NCBI GenBank assembly: GCA_963847595.1 | Contig: CAWKAJ010000002.1 | Location: 1 to 64,000, forward strand | Direction of reading: 5' to 3' | Origin: JACWAE01 sp963847595 | GTDB lineage: Bacteria > Chloroflexota > Dehalococcoidia > SZUA-161 | Length of the DNA stretch: 64,000 bases | Program-made: the position numbers and the translations under genes | In this document: in pieces, positions 51,059-60,522 of the stretch | How positions within the stretch are numbered: position 1 is the first letter of the stretch | Layout of the letters: each line of letters begins with the position of its first letter | Notes under the pieces: model-generated | Databases searched by the model: none | Told to the model about the DNA's origin: nothing | Seen by the model: the letters and a program-made list of their open reading frames with translations, nothing else

Positions 51059-51814
51059 TTAGTTCACAGCATCAGCGCCCAATTCCGCAAGTTCCTCAGC
51101 ACTCAGCACTTTCCCAGTGAGACTACTTGCGTCTTGATTTGCTAGAAAAACTGCATACTTACCCCACATCTCCGGTCTCTGCCAGCCTGACCTGTCAACA
51201 CCAGGCATCCATTGCCCAAACCCCTCAGTATCGGTGAGGCTGGGACACAGTGCATTGACCGCTATATTGTAATCCTTTAGTTCTTCAGCCAACCCACGGG
51301 TAAAGCGCTCAATGGCAGCCTTGGCGACGCCATAGGCAACATCGAACAATATCATCCTGGTACCAACCACCGAGGAGAGGTTGATGATGTTCCCGCTTCT
51401 CCTTGTCACCATGGTGGGAAGAACCACTTTGGTGCAGAGGAAGGCGCCGCGCAGATTTACTGCAATGACCAGATCCCACCGCTTTATGGGTATATCGAGA
51501 ACCTTCCCCGGGGCATCTATTCCAGCGTTGTTGACCAGTATGTCGATCGCTCCAAACTCCTGTAAGGTCTTTCTAGCCAACTCCGCAACTTCCTCTTCCT
51601 TTGTAACATCGGTTCTTATTGCTAGAGCATGTCTCCCCAGAGCGCGGATTTCATCGGCAGTCTTGTGGATAGTACCCGGAAGACGTCCCCCCTCTTGCTC
51701 GGTACGCGCTGCCACAACAACATTGGCCCCGTTTTTAGCGAGCGCGATAGCGATCGCCTTGCCGATTCCGCGGCTAGCGCCAGTAACTATCGCAACCTTA
51801 TTTTCGAGTTTCAT
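51059..51814 (-). CDS. Short-chain dehydrogenase/reductase
   Basis: A classical SDR of 251 residues: the cofactor motif AIVTGASRGIGKAIAIAL, the NNAG motif in DILVNNAGID, the active-site serine in NIINLSSVVG, and YGVAK for the catalytic tyrosine and lysine. The GGAGGTGGAG sequence supports ATG 51814 over the upstream frame to 51874. The arginine-containing loop after the second strand (AARTEQEGG) suggests NADP. It is the first member of the beta-oxidation-like neighbourhood, so an acyl-CoA or hydroxy acid substrate is possible. Confidence 0.88.
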   Translation of the reverse strand: MKLENKVAIVTGASRGIGKAIAIALAKNGANVVVAARTEQEGGRLPGTIHKTADEIRALGRHALAIRTDVTKEEEVAELARKTLQEFGAIDILVNNAGIDAPGKVLDIPIKRWDLVIAVNLRGAFLCTKVVLPTMVTRRSGNIINLSSVVGTRMILFDVAYGVAKAAIERFTRGLAEELKDYNIAVNALCPSLTDTEGFGQWMPGVDRSGWQRPEMWGKYAVFLANQDASSLTGKVLSAEELAELGADAVN

Positions 51815-52524
51815 CTCCACCTCCTCCATGCAGGTTTGATGGCGCATTATACGGTCAATACAGGTAGTCGTCAACTTGGGTTTAAGTGGGGCTCAGGTGG
51901 ACTCGATTCATGGGTAGATGAGAAGTGCAAATACAGCTCTGGTTGACAGCCGCAGTAATTAACATCAAGAGGGCAGTAAAGCAACTAGCTAGAACCGAGC
52001 CTGCTGGGAGTCAGGAAGTTACCAACAGGGCTTCTATCACTGGAATATTCGCTGATGCAGCAAAAGGAATCGTCAGTGTCCTGCATCGCTTTTCTGCTGC
52101 TTGCCAGAGTACTTCGGCAACAGTTCCTGCTGACTATATACACTCATAGGCTGCTTCCTCCCTTCTGGGGGCAAACAGCCCATTACCATTTATCACTTTA
52201 TTAGGTCGAGTTCGGCAACAGCTCTTACTGGACTAGTACAGGGGATGGATAAAGCATCGGGGTTGGCATATAATACTGACTTAGACATTAGTAACATCGA
52301 CACCGCAAAGCTACAGTGTCCGAGTTTTGCTGACTGCATACACTTGCTATCATGATATGCACAACGGCAGAAACCATGAACATTTCGTCGCACTACTGTC
52401 CGCACCTAAATGGCCAACGCATGACTCTAGATAGGCGAATCAAGGACAATGACTATTGGGTTTATTCAATCGTGCTGTTGCGTCAAGTAGGTTGTCGGAT
52501 CCTGGAAGGAGGTATTATCTGAAC
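51815..52524. other. Gene-free 700 bp with weak internal repeats
   Basis: No convincing CDS is present. Similar words recur: TTCGGCAACAGTTCCTGCTGAC near 52113, TTCGGCAACAGCTCTTACTGG near 52211 and TTTGCTGACTGCATACACTTGC near 52325. This may be the relic of a small duplicated element. The promoter of the following acyl-CoA dehydrogenase should lie at its right end, but no clear pair was found. Confidence 0.35.
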
Positions 52525-53667
52525 ATGAACTTCGAATTAAATGAAGAACAGAGAATGTTTAAGGACGCAATGAGGAATTTCGCAGAAAAAGAGATAGCTC
52601 CCTTGGTCAATGAGGCTGAGGGAAAAGAGACCTTTCCCGTCCAGCTATTCCCGAAAATGGGTGCCATGGGTTACCTATGTGTTGGGTATCCCCCCGAGTA
52701 CGGCGGTGGTGGTATGGGAAAGATCGGCGAATGCATCGCCATGGAGGAACTGGGACGAATCTGCCTAGGAATAGCCAGCGGAATCATGGTACAATCAGGG
52801 ATAGCGACTTCTGCCATTTACCGCCATGGCAATGAGGAACAGAGACAGAAGTATTTGGTGCCAGCGATAAAGGGGCAGAAGATCGGGGCCTTTGCACTGA
52901 CTGAGCCCAACGCGGGCTCTGATGCCTCTGCTATTGAGACCAGCGCAACCAAAAATGGGAATGGCTACATCATAAATGGCACCAAGATCTTCATCACAAA
53001 TGGTCCCATAGCCGATTTCGTCCTGACGGCAGCCTATACTGACAAGACAAAGGGAGCTCGGGGCGGCGTGAGCCTGTTCATCGTGGAAAAGGAGACTGCC
53101 GGCTTCAGCGTCAACAAAATGCACAAGTTCTGCATGCGCGCTTCCTCGACGGGCGAACTGACCTACGACAGTGTAGCAGTTTCGCAGGAGGATCTGGTGG
53201 GTGAAGAAGGTCGTGGCTTTCCCTATCTGATGGAAGCGCTTACTGCGGGTAGGATAACCCATGGAGCCAGAAGCCTGGGCCTTGGTACTGCAGCCTATGA
53301 GGCATCACTCCAGTATGCGCAGAACAGGCGCCAATTCGGCCGGCCAATAGGCAACTTCCAGGCTATCGCCTTCAAGCTGGCTAGGATGGCCCTGGACCTG
53401 GAGGCCGCACGATGGCTAGTATACCATGCCGCATATCTCCATGACCAAGGGGTTCGCTGTATCAAAGAGGCCGCCATGGCCAAGCTCTTCGCCAGCGAGA
53501 TGGCCCAGAGCGTAACCGGCGAAGCCATGCAGATACACGGCGGCTATGGTTTCACCACGGATTCTCCTATACAGAGATACTACCGCGATGCTCGACTCGG
53601 CACAACCGTCGAAGGAACCTCGGAGATTCAGCAGGTGGTCATCTCAAGGGAGATAGGCGTTGGCTAG
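52525..53667 (+). CDS. Acyl-CoA dehydrogenase
   Basis: This FAD-dependent enzyme makes trans-2-enoyl-CoA from acyl-CoA. The N-terminal helical domain starts MNFELNEEQRMFKDAMRNF. FALTEPNAGSDASAIETSA and the beta domain GYIINGTKIFITNG follow. The catalytic glutamate is in GTTVEGTSEIQQVVISREI and is preceded by MQIHGGYGFTTDSPIQRYYRD. I start at ATG 52525 after GGAGG (380 residues). Electrons would go to an electron-transfer flavoprotein not seen here. Chain-length preference is not visible. Confidence 0.92.
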   Translation: MNFELNEEQRMFKDAMRNFAEKEIAPLVNEAEGKETFPVQLFPKMGAMGYLCVGYPPEYGGGGMGKIGECIAMEELGRICLGIASGIMVQSGIATSAIYRHGNEEQRQKYLVPAIKGQKIGAFALTEPNAGSDASAIETSATKNGNGYIINGTKIFITNGPIADFVLTAAYTDKTKGARGGVSLFIVEKETAGFSVNKMHKFCMRASSTGELTYDSVAVSQEDLVGEEGRGFPYLMEALTAGRITHGARSLGLGTAAYEASLQYAQNRRQFGRPIGNFQAIAFKLARMALDLEAARWLVYHAAYLHDQGVRCIKEAAMAKLFASEMAQSVTGEAMQIHGGYGFTTDSPIQRYYRDARLGTTVEGTSEIQQVVISREIGVG

Positions 53668-53831
53668 GCAACCTTCGATAGGTTGTTTTTACACTCGCAT
53701 TCTGAGCGCTTACGCGCATATGAGAGAAACAGAGCGCTAGCGACATCGTGAGATCTATCTGCGGTGGGTTACGATGACGCAAGCCGGTGTTCTGTGGCAT
53801 TGAAGGGATTGTTGCTCAGGGAGGCCCAAAA

Positions 53832-54743
53832 ATGTCAGAGGTGAAAGCAATGAGTCTGAAGGCAGTGAAGAAGGTTAGCATAATCGGTTCTGGACTAATG
53901 GGTGCCCAGATTGCGGAGATTATGGCCAGGGTTGGGGGATACCCTGTAGTGATGTGGGACATGAACGAGGAGCTACTAGCAAAAGGTTTTGAAGCCATAG
54001 CCAGTAGCTTGAAGCGTTTCTTCGTGGACAAGGGTAAGATGTCCCAGGAAGAAGCTGAGCAGGTCATGTATAGGATCAAGGGAACCACGGAAATGGCTGA
54101 GGCCGCAAACGCCGATTTCATAGTAGAGGCGGTCCTTGAGAACATGAACATAAAGCAAAAGGTGTTCAGACAACTGGATGAAGCTGCACCCGCCAATGCT
54201 TACCTCGCTTCAAACACATCTAATTTGAACATAACTGACTTGGGGGGTGCCACTAGTAGACCAGATAAGGTCATAGGCATGCACTTCTTTAATCCTGCTG
54301 CTGTTATGAGACTTGTGGAAGTTGTCAGGGGAACGCTGTCATCAGACGAAACAACACAACTGACATGTGACTTGGCCCGGAAACTTGGGAAGGAGCCGAT
54401 TGTCTGCCGCGACTTTAGCTATGGTTTTCTAGCCAACCGGGCGTATCGGGCGATGAGGAACGAGGCGCTGCAGATGGTGTGGGAGAAAGTAGCTACACCC
54501 CAGGATATAGACAAGGCTCTGAAACTAGGATACAACCTGCCGCAGGGACCTCTGGAGTTGACAGATATGACCGGAGGTTGGGGCATAGCTGTAGCCTCTG
54601 AGGCCGACTCTGTCAGGGAATTGGGACCAGAGAAAGGCTATGTGCACCCACTGATAAGGATGATGGTCAGAGCTGGCTATACCGGTGGACGGGGCAAGAA
54701 GGGCATATATGCCTTCTGGGATGAAATCCTTTCGAAGTGGTAG
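53832..54743 (+). CDS. 3-hydroxyacyl-CoA dehydrogenase
   Basis: The ATG at 53832 follows GGGAGG and gives 303 residues. The NAD motif VSIIGSGLMGAQIAEIMARVG, the acidic VMWDMN, the catalytic area SNTSNLNITDL with IGMHFFNPAAVMRLVEVVRG and the C-terminal GYNLPQGPLELTDMTG are intact. It is only moderately similar to the paralogue at 34467, so the two probably act on different hydroxyacyl-CoA chains or in different pathways. It lies 164 bp after the acyl-CoA dehydrogenase on the same strand. Confidence 0.92.
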   Translation: MSEVKAMSLKAVKKVSIIGSGLMGAQIAEIMARVGGYPVVMWDMNEELLAKGFEAIASSLKRFFVDKGKMSQEEAEQVMYRIKGTTEMAEAANADFIVEAVLENMNIKQKVFRQLDEAAPANAYLASNTSNLNITDLGGATSRPDKVIGMHFFNPAAVMRLVEVVRGTLSSDETTQLTCDLARKLGKEPIVCRDFSYGFLANRAYRAMRNEALQMVWEKVATPQDIDKALKLGYNLPQGPLELTDMTGGWGIAVASEADSVRELGPEKGYVHPLIRMMVRAGYTGGRGKKGIYAFWDEILSKW

Positions 54744-54779
54744 CCACACAGGCACTGGTAAGGGACTCTGATATTAAAA

Positions 54780-56045
54780 TCAAATTCTTTCCATAATTGC
54801 ACAGATTCCTAGCCCGCCGCCGCCACAAATAGTGACTAAGCCATACCTACTCTTGCGCCTCAGCATCTCATGAACCAACGTTACCAATCTCATAACACCT
54901 GTCGCACCAATTGGATGCCCAAGAGAAATACCGGAGCCATTTACGTTTACCTTCTGGTCAATGTCACTGGCCTTTATTCCCATCAGCTTTACATCTGCCA
55001 GTGTTTGGGCAGCGAATGCCTCCTGAATTTCAATTAGATCGATTTCAGCTATATGAAGTCCAGACTTATTAAGTGCTTTGTTTACTGCCACCGGAACAGA
55101 TGGGTAAGTTAAAGCAGGGTCTGCACCTGCAACAGCGAATGACCTCAGATATGCCAGGGGCTCGATGCCATGCTCTTTAGCTTTTTCCTGTGTCATTAGA
55201 ACGACTGCAGCAGCACCGTCATTTTCGCTAGAGGAGTTGCCAGCGGTGCAAATTCCATCCTCATAGATGGGCTTGAGGCTGGCAAGCTGTTCTAATGAGG
55301 TGTCTCGCCTCGGTGTTTCATCGGCGTCTATGACCGATTTATTCCCTTTACGTTGCGGTACTTCAACAGCAACTATTTCCTCCTTAAATTTTCCGGCATC
55401 CGCTGCTGCGATTGCTCTTTGGTGTGATCGTAACGCCCATCTATCAGCCTCTTCACGGCTAATGCCCTCTCTCTTCGCTGCCGTTTCCGCCCATGTCATC
55501 ATTGAATTGAGCTCTCCAAATCTATCAATGGGCTGATGCATTGGTCTCCCACGTAGAATCCTATCGTAGAGCGGTATTCCCCACAGCTCGAGACTGCCGT
55601 GCCCCCGTGGGTAAAATCCCCATTTCCGGTCCGTTTTACCGCCTAACCCCCATTTGATATATTCGCCCGGGATATAGAATTCGGCGCGGCTCATACTATC
55701 AGCGCCGGCAGCAACAACAATTTCAGCTTCTCCAGTTTGAATTAACATTGAAGCAGACCAAACTGATTGGATACCCGAGCAGCAGCGACGATCTAGAGTA
55801 AATCCCGGAATTTCGACAGGCCATCCGGCCTCAAGTAAAGCCAAGCGCGCTAGATTGGCAGCTTCACCGTTGGCATAGGACTGGCCTAAAACAACTTCCT
55901 CAACTTCTCTCGGCTTAACTTTGCACCGCTTGATGGACTCATTTAGGACTACTGCAGCAAGTTTTTCTACGGGGACATCACGGAGAGCACCGCAGTAGGA
56001 GCCGATAGGTGTCCTGGCAGCACTCGCGATAACGACTTGTTTCAT
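54780..56045 (-). CDS. Acetyl-CoA acetyltransferase (thiolase)
   Basis: This 421-residue thiolase II-type enzyme has the nucleophilic cysteine in LDRRCCSGIQSVWSA, the second catalytic histidine in GHPIGATGVMRL and the final cysteine in TICGGGGLGICAI. VIASAARTPIGSYCGALRD marks the start at ATG 56045; the longer frame to 56078 is not needed. It would cleave 3-oxoacyl-CoA in the beta-oxidation set encoded on both sides. It converges with the 3-hydroxyacyl-CoA dehydrogenase gene across 36 bp. Confidence 0.92.
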   Translation of the reverse strand: MKQVVIASAARTPIGSYCGALRDVPVEKLAAVVLNESIKRCKVKPREVEEVVLGQSYANGEAANLARLALLEAGWPVEIPGFTLDRRCCSGIQSVWSASMLIQTGEAEIVVAAGADSMSRAEFYIPGEYIKWGLGGKTDRKWGFYPRGHGSLELWGIPLYDRILRGRPMHQPIDRFGELNSMMTWAETAAKREGISREEADRWALRSHQRAIAAADAGKFKEEIVAVEVPQRKGNKSVIDADETPRRDTSLEQLASLKPIYEDGICTAGNSSSENDGAAAVVLMTQEKAKEHGIEPLAYLRSFAVAGADPALTYPSVPVAVNKALNKSGLHIAEIDLIEIQEAFAAQTLADVKLMGIKASDIDQKVNVNGSGISLGHPIGATGVMRLVTLVHEMLRRKSRYGLVTICGGGGLGICAIMERI

Positions 56046-56214
56046 ATTTAACCTCAGACTCTGCATTCTCCTTAGCAATTATAAAGGCCAAAATATATAG
56101 TTAATAGCGTGTTTCAGCCTCAAAGTTATATCTATTTTGAAGGAGTGATAAAATGAGTTGAATATGGTCTTGCATTTAAATGTCCAATATTTTATACGTA
56201 GTATCTGATTGCTA

Positions 56215-57414
56215 CTAAATCGCTGAGATTCTCTTACGTTCGAATGCAGAAAATCCGGTTATGTCATGTCCTAGAATCAGCGTGTGCATATCGTCAGTTC
56301 CTTCATAGGTATATACCGACTCGAGATTTGCCATATGCCTTATTGGAGAATAATCGAGAGATATGCCATTGGCCCCTAGTAGCTCACGTGCGGTCATGGC
56401 ACAACTCCGTGCCATAGCTACATTATTTTTCTTGGCCATTGAAATCTGAGGAGGCCTTGCTTTTCCTTCATCCATGAGTCTTCCCAGCCTATAAGATAAC
56501 AGTTGACCTTTGGTAATCTCTATTAACATTTTCACAAGTTTTTCCTGCACCAATTGATATGATGCAATAGGTGCTTTGAACTGTATCCTTTCCTTAGTGT
56601 AGTTCAGAGCAGTCTCATAACAATCCATGGCAACTCCGACCACCCCCCAAGATATCCCATAGCGAGCTATGTTGAGACATGAAAAGGCAGAGCTAATCCC
56701 TGCTGATTTCGGTAAAATATTCTCTGCAGATATGCGACAATCAGAGAAAGCCAACTCACCAACGTCCCCTGCGCGCATGGACCCTTTCCGACTTTGGAAA
56801 CTCTGGCTAAAACCTTCTGTACCACGTTCCACTATGAAACCTCTAATTCCTTCATCTGTGCGGGCCCAAACCACCGCTATATCAGCAAGTGATGCTTCGC
56901 TTATCCACTGCTTCGTTCCGTTGATAATCCACCCTTTGCTATCTTTCCGGGCCACAGTCTCCATAGAAGCTATGTCTGACCCGTGGTTTGGCTCTGTTAG
57001 CCCAAAACACCCCATGACTTCGCCCTTAGCTATTAAAGGCAGCCACTTGCGCTTTTGCTCCTCTGAACCAAAGTGCAGTATAGGATACATTACCAATGCA
57101 GATTCAACTACAATTAAACTTCTAAGTGCACTATCTACCCTTTCTGCTTCCTGGCATATAAGTCCATACGTGACATAGTTCGTGCCAGCGGCCCCATATT
57201 CACGAGGAATAAATGCACCAATAATCCCCAGCCTCCCCATTTTGAGAGCCAGCTCCTTGACATCAAAAGGCTTCTCTTGATGAAAAGCATCGACAATATG
57301 CGGTTTAATCTCCTGTTCCATAAATTCCCTGACTTCATTCCTGGTCATCTTCTCTTCGTCGGAGAATAGCTCATCTAGATCATAGTAATCCAACCATTTG
57401 TAACCCATAGACAA
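56215..57414 (-). CDS. Acyl-CoA dehydrogenase, glutaryl-CoA dehydrogenase-like
   Basis: The 399-residue protein matches the glutaryl-CoA dehydrogenase branch of the acyl-CoA dehydrogenases: MGCFGLTEPNHGSDIASMET, IINGTKQWISEASLADIAVVWA, and at the end SVYTYEGTDDMHTLILGHDITG with the catalytic glutamate in YEGTDD. It may desaturate glutaryl-CoA or another short dicarboxylyl- or branched-acyl-CoA. The start at 57414 reads MSMGYKWLDYYDLDELF. It is 169 bp upstream of the thiolase on the same strand. Confidence 0.88.
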   Translation of the reverse strand: MSMGYKWLDYYDLDELFSDEEKMTRNEVREFMEQEIKPHIVDAFHQEKPFDVKELALKMGRLGIIGAFIPREYGAAGTNYVTYGLICQEAERVDSALRSLIVVESALVMYPILHFGSEEQKRKWLPLIAKGEVMGCFGLTEPNHGSDIASMETVARKDSKGWIINGTKQWISEASLADIAVVWARTDEGIRGFIVERGTEGFSQSFQSRKGSMRAGDVGELAFSDCRISAENILPKSAGISSAFSCLNIARYGISWGVVGVAMDCYETALNYTKERIQFKAPIASYQLVQEKLVKMLIEITKGQLLSYRLGRLMDEGKARPPQISMAKKNNVAMARSCAMTARELLGANGISLDYSPIRHMANLESVYTYEGTDDMHTLILGHDITGFSAFERKRISAI

Positions 57415-57515
57415 TCATCCTCCTCAGTCGACCCTCCACGTTCGGCGGACGTGCAACTATCCTGTGCTTGTGGCTTTAATGATTGTGTGTCGGTTCGTTG
57501 GTGTGTCCAGCTTAC

Positions 57516-57566
57516 TTGACAGCAATATCGTTGTCAATATGAGTATTGACAGTGTAATTAAGTCAA
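57516..57566 (+). promoter_or_regulatory. Paired TTGACA/TGTCAA palindromes, probable MarR operators
   Basis: Palindrome 1 is TTGACA (57516-57521)-N10-TGTCAA (57532-57537). Palindrome 2 is TTGAC (57546-57550)-N11-GTCAA (57562-57566). The two start 30 bases apart, and the second covers the -35 element and spacer of the marR promoter. This fits autorepression by the encoded MarR protein. Confidence 0.6.
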
Positions 57567-57574
57567 TGTAAACT
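57546..57574 (+). promoter_or_regulatory. Promoter of the marR-ABC operon
   Basis: TTGACA (57546-57551), exactly 17 bases, TAAACT (57569-57574), about 36 bases before the marR ATG. Confidence 0.7.
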
Positions 57575-57610
57575 ATCAAATCAAATGAAACAATTGAGGT
57601 GAGATAGATA

Positions 57611-58063
57611 ATGGATAAAGCAGGTCTGGTGAGAGAGATCATTGAGTTGCAACGGCAGGTAAGGCGGGCCCTGAGGGAGTATGTGCCCGATGCCTGGATG
57701 AATCTGAATCTCACTATTGCGCAGTTGAAGAGCCTGTTTCTGATTGTGCGCGAGGGGAGCACGAACACCAAGACACTGGCAAAAGAGCTAGGTGTTACTC
57801 CATCCAACGTGACCGGCATTGTAGACAGGCTGGTCAAGCAAGGATTGGTGAGCCGCCAAGAGAACCCTGAAGACCGCCGCATGCTCCGGCTCCGAGTTAC
57901 TGATAAAGGTGAGGCCATCCTGACCAGCCTCAGGGAGGAGACAATAAGCTCCATGTCCGAGGTCTTGGCCCGCATGAGCATAGAAGAGCTTTCATCATTA
58001 GCTCGGGGGCTCTCGTCACTGGTCAAGGCTGCAGAGCTCCACAGAGGAGAATCTTCGACATGA
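57611..58063 (+). CDS. MarR-family transcriptional regulator
   Basis: This 150-residue winged-helix protein has the recognition region TKTLAKELGVTPSNVTGIVDRLVKQGLVSR and the wing NPEDRRMLRLRVTDKGEAI, flanked by long dimerisation helices. MarR proteins dimerise on palindromes and release DNA when ligands bind. TGAGGTGAGATAG precedes the ATG. The stop overlaps the start of the ABC ATPase gene (ATGA), and two operator-like palindromes lie in its promoter, so it probably represses its own operon and so controls the exporter. Confidence 0.92.
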   Translation: MDKAGLVREIIELQRQVRRALREYVPDAWMNLNLTIAQLKSLFLIVREGSTNTKTLAKELGVTPSNVTGIVDRLVKQGLVSRQENPEDRRMLRLRVTDKGEAILTSLREETISSMSEVLARMSIEELSSLARGLSSLVKAAELHRGESST

Positions 58064-59070
58064 ACATGATTGAGGTAGATAACCTGACCAAAATGTTTGG
58101 TAAGTTCACTGCGGTGGACCATGTCTCATTTCAGGTAAAAAAAGGCGAGATATTTGGCTTCCTTGGGCCTAATGGTGCAGGCAAAACTACCGTTATGCGG
58201 ATGCTTTGCACCTTGCTGCGGCCAACAGAGGGAAGCGCTACTGTTGCTGGCTTCGACATACTGAAGCAGCCGGGTAGGGTCAGAGAACACATAGGGCTGG
58301 TAGCAGAGAAGCTTATACTCTATGAGCAACTGACCGCCGCTGAGAACTTGACCCTGTTCGGCAGGTTGAACAATCTCCCTGAAAAAGAAATCAAGCAGGG
58401 GATAGATAGATGGCTCGGTCGTCTTCATATGGAGCAATGGCGAAACAACCAGGTAGGAACCTTCTCCACAGGCATGAAGCAGCGCATAAACATCGCTCGC
58501 GCTCTGCTTCATCACCCAGATGTACTTGTGCTTGACGAGCCTACACTGGGACTTGACCCGCAGACTACCAGGGCCATCCACGAATTCATATCGGAGTTAA
58601 GCCAGGAGGAAATAACTGTTTTACTGACCACGCACGACATGAACGAGGCAGACTCCTTGAGCCACGTGATAGCCATCATAGACCAAGCCAAGATCGTCGC
58701 CGTCGATACGCCAAAGAACCTGAAAAGACTCGTTAGCGATGGCGACACCGCAGTGATGGACATCGAAGTAGCTAATCTGAGCGAAGCGATGCTCTCCAGT
58801 TTGAAGAGGATGGATACTGTTACCTCGGTAGTAGAAACGGAACCTTATAACCTGAGGGTTCACACCAAGGGTGACAATGCCGCAGGCGCTATTATAGGCG
58901 CTATCGCTTCCGAAGGGGGCCAGATTCGAGCCATAAATACCATGGAGCCGAACCTGGAGGACGTATTCCTGCACTTTACCGGACGCGAGATGCGAGATAG
59001 AGCCACAGGTAAGGTGGCTTCGAGCCAGAGGCTTCCCGGGCGAAGAGGCGGCTCAAGAAGAGTGAGGTAG
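58060..59070 (+). CDS. ABC-2 type transporter, ATP-binding protein (MarR-linked)
   Basis: This 336-residue ATPase has Walker A FLGPNGAGKTTVMRMLCTLL, the signature FSTGMKQRINIARALLH, Walker B VLVLDEPTLGLDPQ and the H-loop TTHDMNEADSLSH. The C-terminal extension ends in a basic RRGGSRR stretch. Domain order matches daunorubicin-resistance-like exporters. It overlaps marR by four bases and precedes the permease by 36 bp. It is more diverged in the signature (STG rather than SGG) than the other exporter at 48679. Confidence 0.92.
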   Translation: MNMIEVDNLTKMFGKFTAVDHVSFQVKKGEIFGFLGPNGAGKTTVMRMLCTLLRPTEGSATVAGFDILKQPGRVREHIGLVAEKLILYEQLTAAENLTLFGRLNNLPEKEIKQGIDRWLGRLHMEQWRNNQVGTFSTGMKQRINIARALLHHPDVLVLDEPTLGLDPQTTRAIHEFISELSQEEITVLLTTHDMNEADSLSHVIAIIDQAKIVAVDTPKNLKRLVSDGDTAVMDIEVANLSEAMLSSLKRMDTVTSVVETEPYNLRVHTKGDNAAGAIIGAIASEGGQIRAINTMEPNLEDVFLHFTGREMRDRATGKVASSQRLPGRRGGSRRVR

Positions 59071-59106
59071 AAGAGCCCTACACCCTGATAATGAAGGTGA
59101 TGAAAG

Positions 59107-60294
59107 ATGTTTCAGAGAATTAAGAAAGCCATAGTGCACAGCTACCGCATCGGAGTGAAGGACCTGTTAGTTTTTGCTCGTGACCGCTTGCGGCTGGTGA
59201 CCTTTGTCATCATGCCTATCTTCATGATGGTGATGACAGGCTACGTATTTCCCAACCAAAATGCGCTGAAAAACGCGCCTTTGGGCGTAGTAAATCTGGA
59301 CCAGGGACCCATAGGGGCACAGATAATATCAGGGCTCAGCCAGGCCTCTCCAGGGCAGGGTGAAAAGCTGCTTAAGTTAACCTATCTGAAAGACGAAGCT
59401 GAAGCAGATCAGGAAATAAAAGATCAAATTATCAACGGAGCTATAGTCATTCCCGCCGACTTCTCAGCCAATATAGCGGCCAGTCAGCAGGCGACCATCA
59501 CCAGCATTACAGATCAATCTAATCCTCAGATATCGCTGTTGATGAGCGAGACCTTGGACAAGCTGATGTCAGAGATATCTACCCAGATGGGGACTCAGAA
59601 GGTAGAGACTCTTGTTCCCGGAGCGACCGACCCTGCAGCTGTGGTTGATCCCTTTGTGGTAGAGACCAAAGGGATAGTCCCGGGAAACCCTAACTACTTC
59701 GAATTCATGGCTCCCGGGATTATGGCCATGGTGATAATGATGGCAGCTATGATAGGCCTTGCCGGGTCCGTATCCAGGGAGCGAGAGCTTGGCACCATGG
59801 ACGGCATTCTGTCGGCTCCCATTAGCAGGCTGTCCATCGTAGTGGGCAAGAGCTTTGCCCTGGGAGTGCGCGGGCTGCTTCAAGCGGCGCTCACGCTGAT
59901 ACTGGCGGTATTGCTCTTTGGTGTAGTAGTGCACGGCAACCTGGGGCTCGTGATCTTGCTACTGATCCTAACAGTTTTCTCCTTTATCGGCATTGGCATC
60001 ATTATCTCTGCAGTCTCCTCTGACCAGGAGACTGCCATGACTATCATGATGACAGTGATGTTCCCCATGATGTTTCTCTCCGGGGCGTTTTTCCCCGTCC
60101 AGCAGATGCCAATGGTGCTGCAGTGGATCTCGAAGATTATACCTCTTACATATTCGGTGGAGGCGCTGCGCAAATGCATTGTCCTCGGGACAGGCATCTC
60201 AGGGATGACGACACAGGTCTGGGTGATGCTAGCCTTTGGCGTGGTATTCCTGACTATTGCAATACCTGTGTTCGGCAAGGTGACCACTAGATAG
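59107..60294 (+). CDS. ABC-2 type transporter, permease protein (MarR-linked)
   Basis: This 395-residue protein has an N-terminal cytosolic helix, one span (LVTFVIMPIFMMVMTGYVF), a large outer domain of about 150 residues, and five to six spans. MFPMMFLSGAFFPVQQMP is the typical conserved loop, as in the other permease. ATG 59107 follows GAAGGTGATGAAAG. It completes the marR exporter operon, which likely protects against a toxic compound sensed by MarR. Confidence 0.92.
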   Translation: MFQRIKKAIVHSYRIGVKDLLVFARDRLRLVTFVIMPIFMMVMTGYVFPNQNALKNAPLGVVNLDQGPIGAQIISGLSQASPGQGEKLLKLTYLKDEAEADQEIKDQIINGAIVIPADFSANIAASQQATITSITDQSNPQISLLMSETLDKLMSEISTQMGTQKVETLVPGATDPAAVVDPFVVETKGIVPGNPNYFEFMAPGIMAMVIMMAAMIGLAGSVSRERELGTMDGILSAPISRLSIVVGKSFALGVRGLLQAALTLILAVLLFGVVVHGNLGLVILLLILTVFSFIGIGIIISAVSSDQETAMTIMMTVMFPMMFLSGAFFPVQQMPMVLQWISKIIPLTYSVEALRKCIVLGTGISGMTTQVWVMLAFGVVFLTIAIPVFGKVTTR

Positions 60295-60522
60295 AGCATC
60301 TTACGGCTGCTTGGCCAGTTGGAATAAGCGGTGTCTTACTCACCAGAAATCAGGCCGAGGGAAATGTTAGAGTTTCGGTTGATTGGAAAAGGGATTAAAT
60401 ATTTTTTGAACTTCTAGTCACTCCAATAGCAGGTGGTTTTGGAGAGTGGTCAGCGCAGGAATATTGTGGTGATGATGGCTGCATTTATGCAATCTGGAAT
60501 TTGTTAGCTGTGAGACTGCTAA

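Noticed and set aside
52193..52405. 70-residue minus frame
   Set aside because: No start signal and it crosses the decayed repeat words; coding is unlikely.
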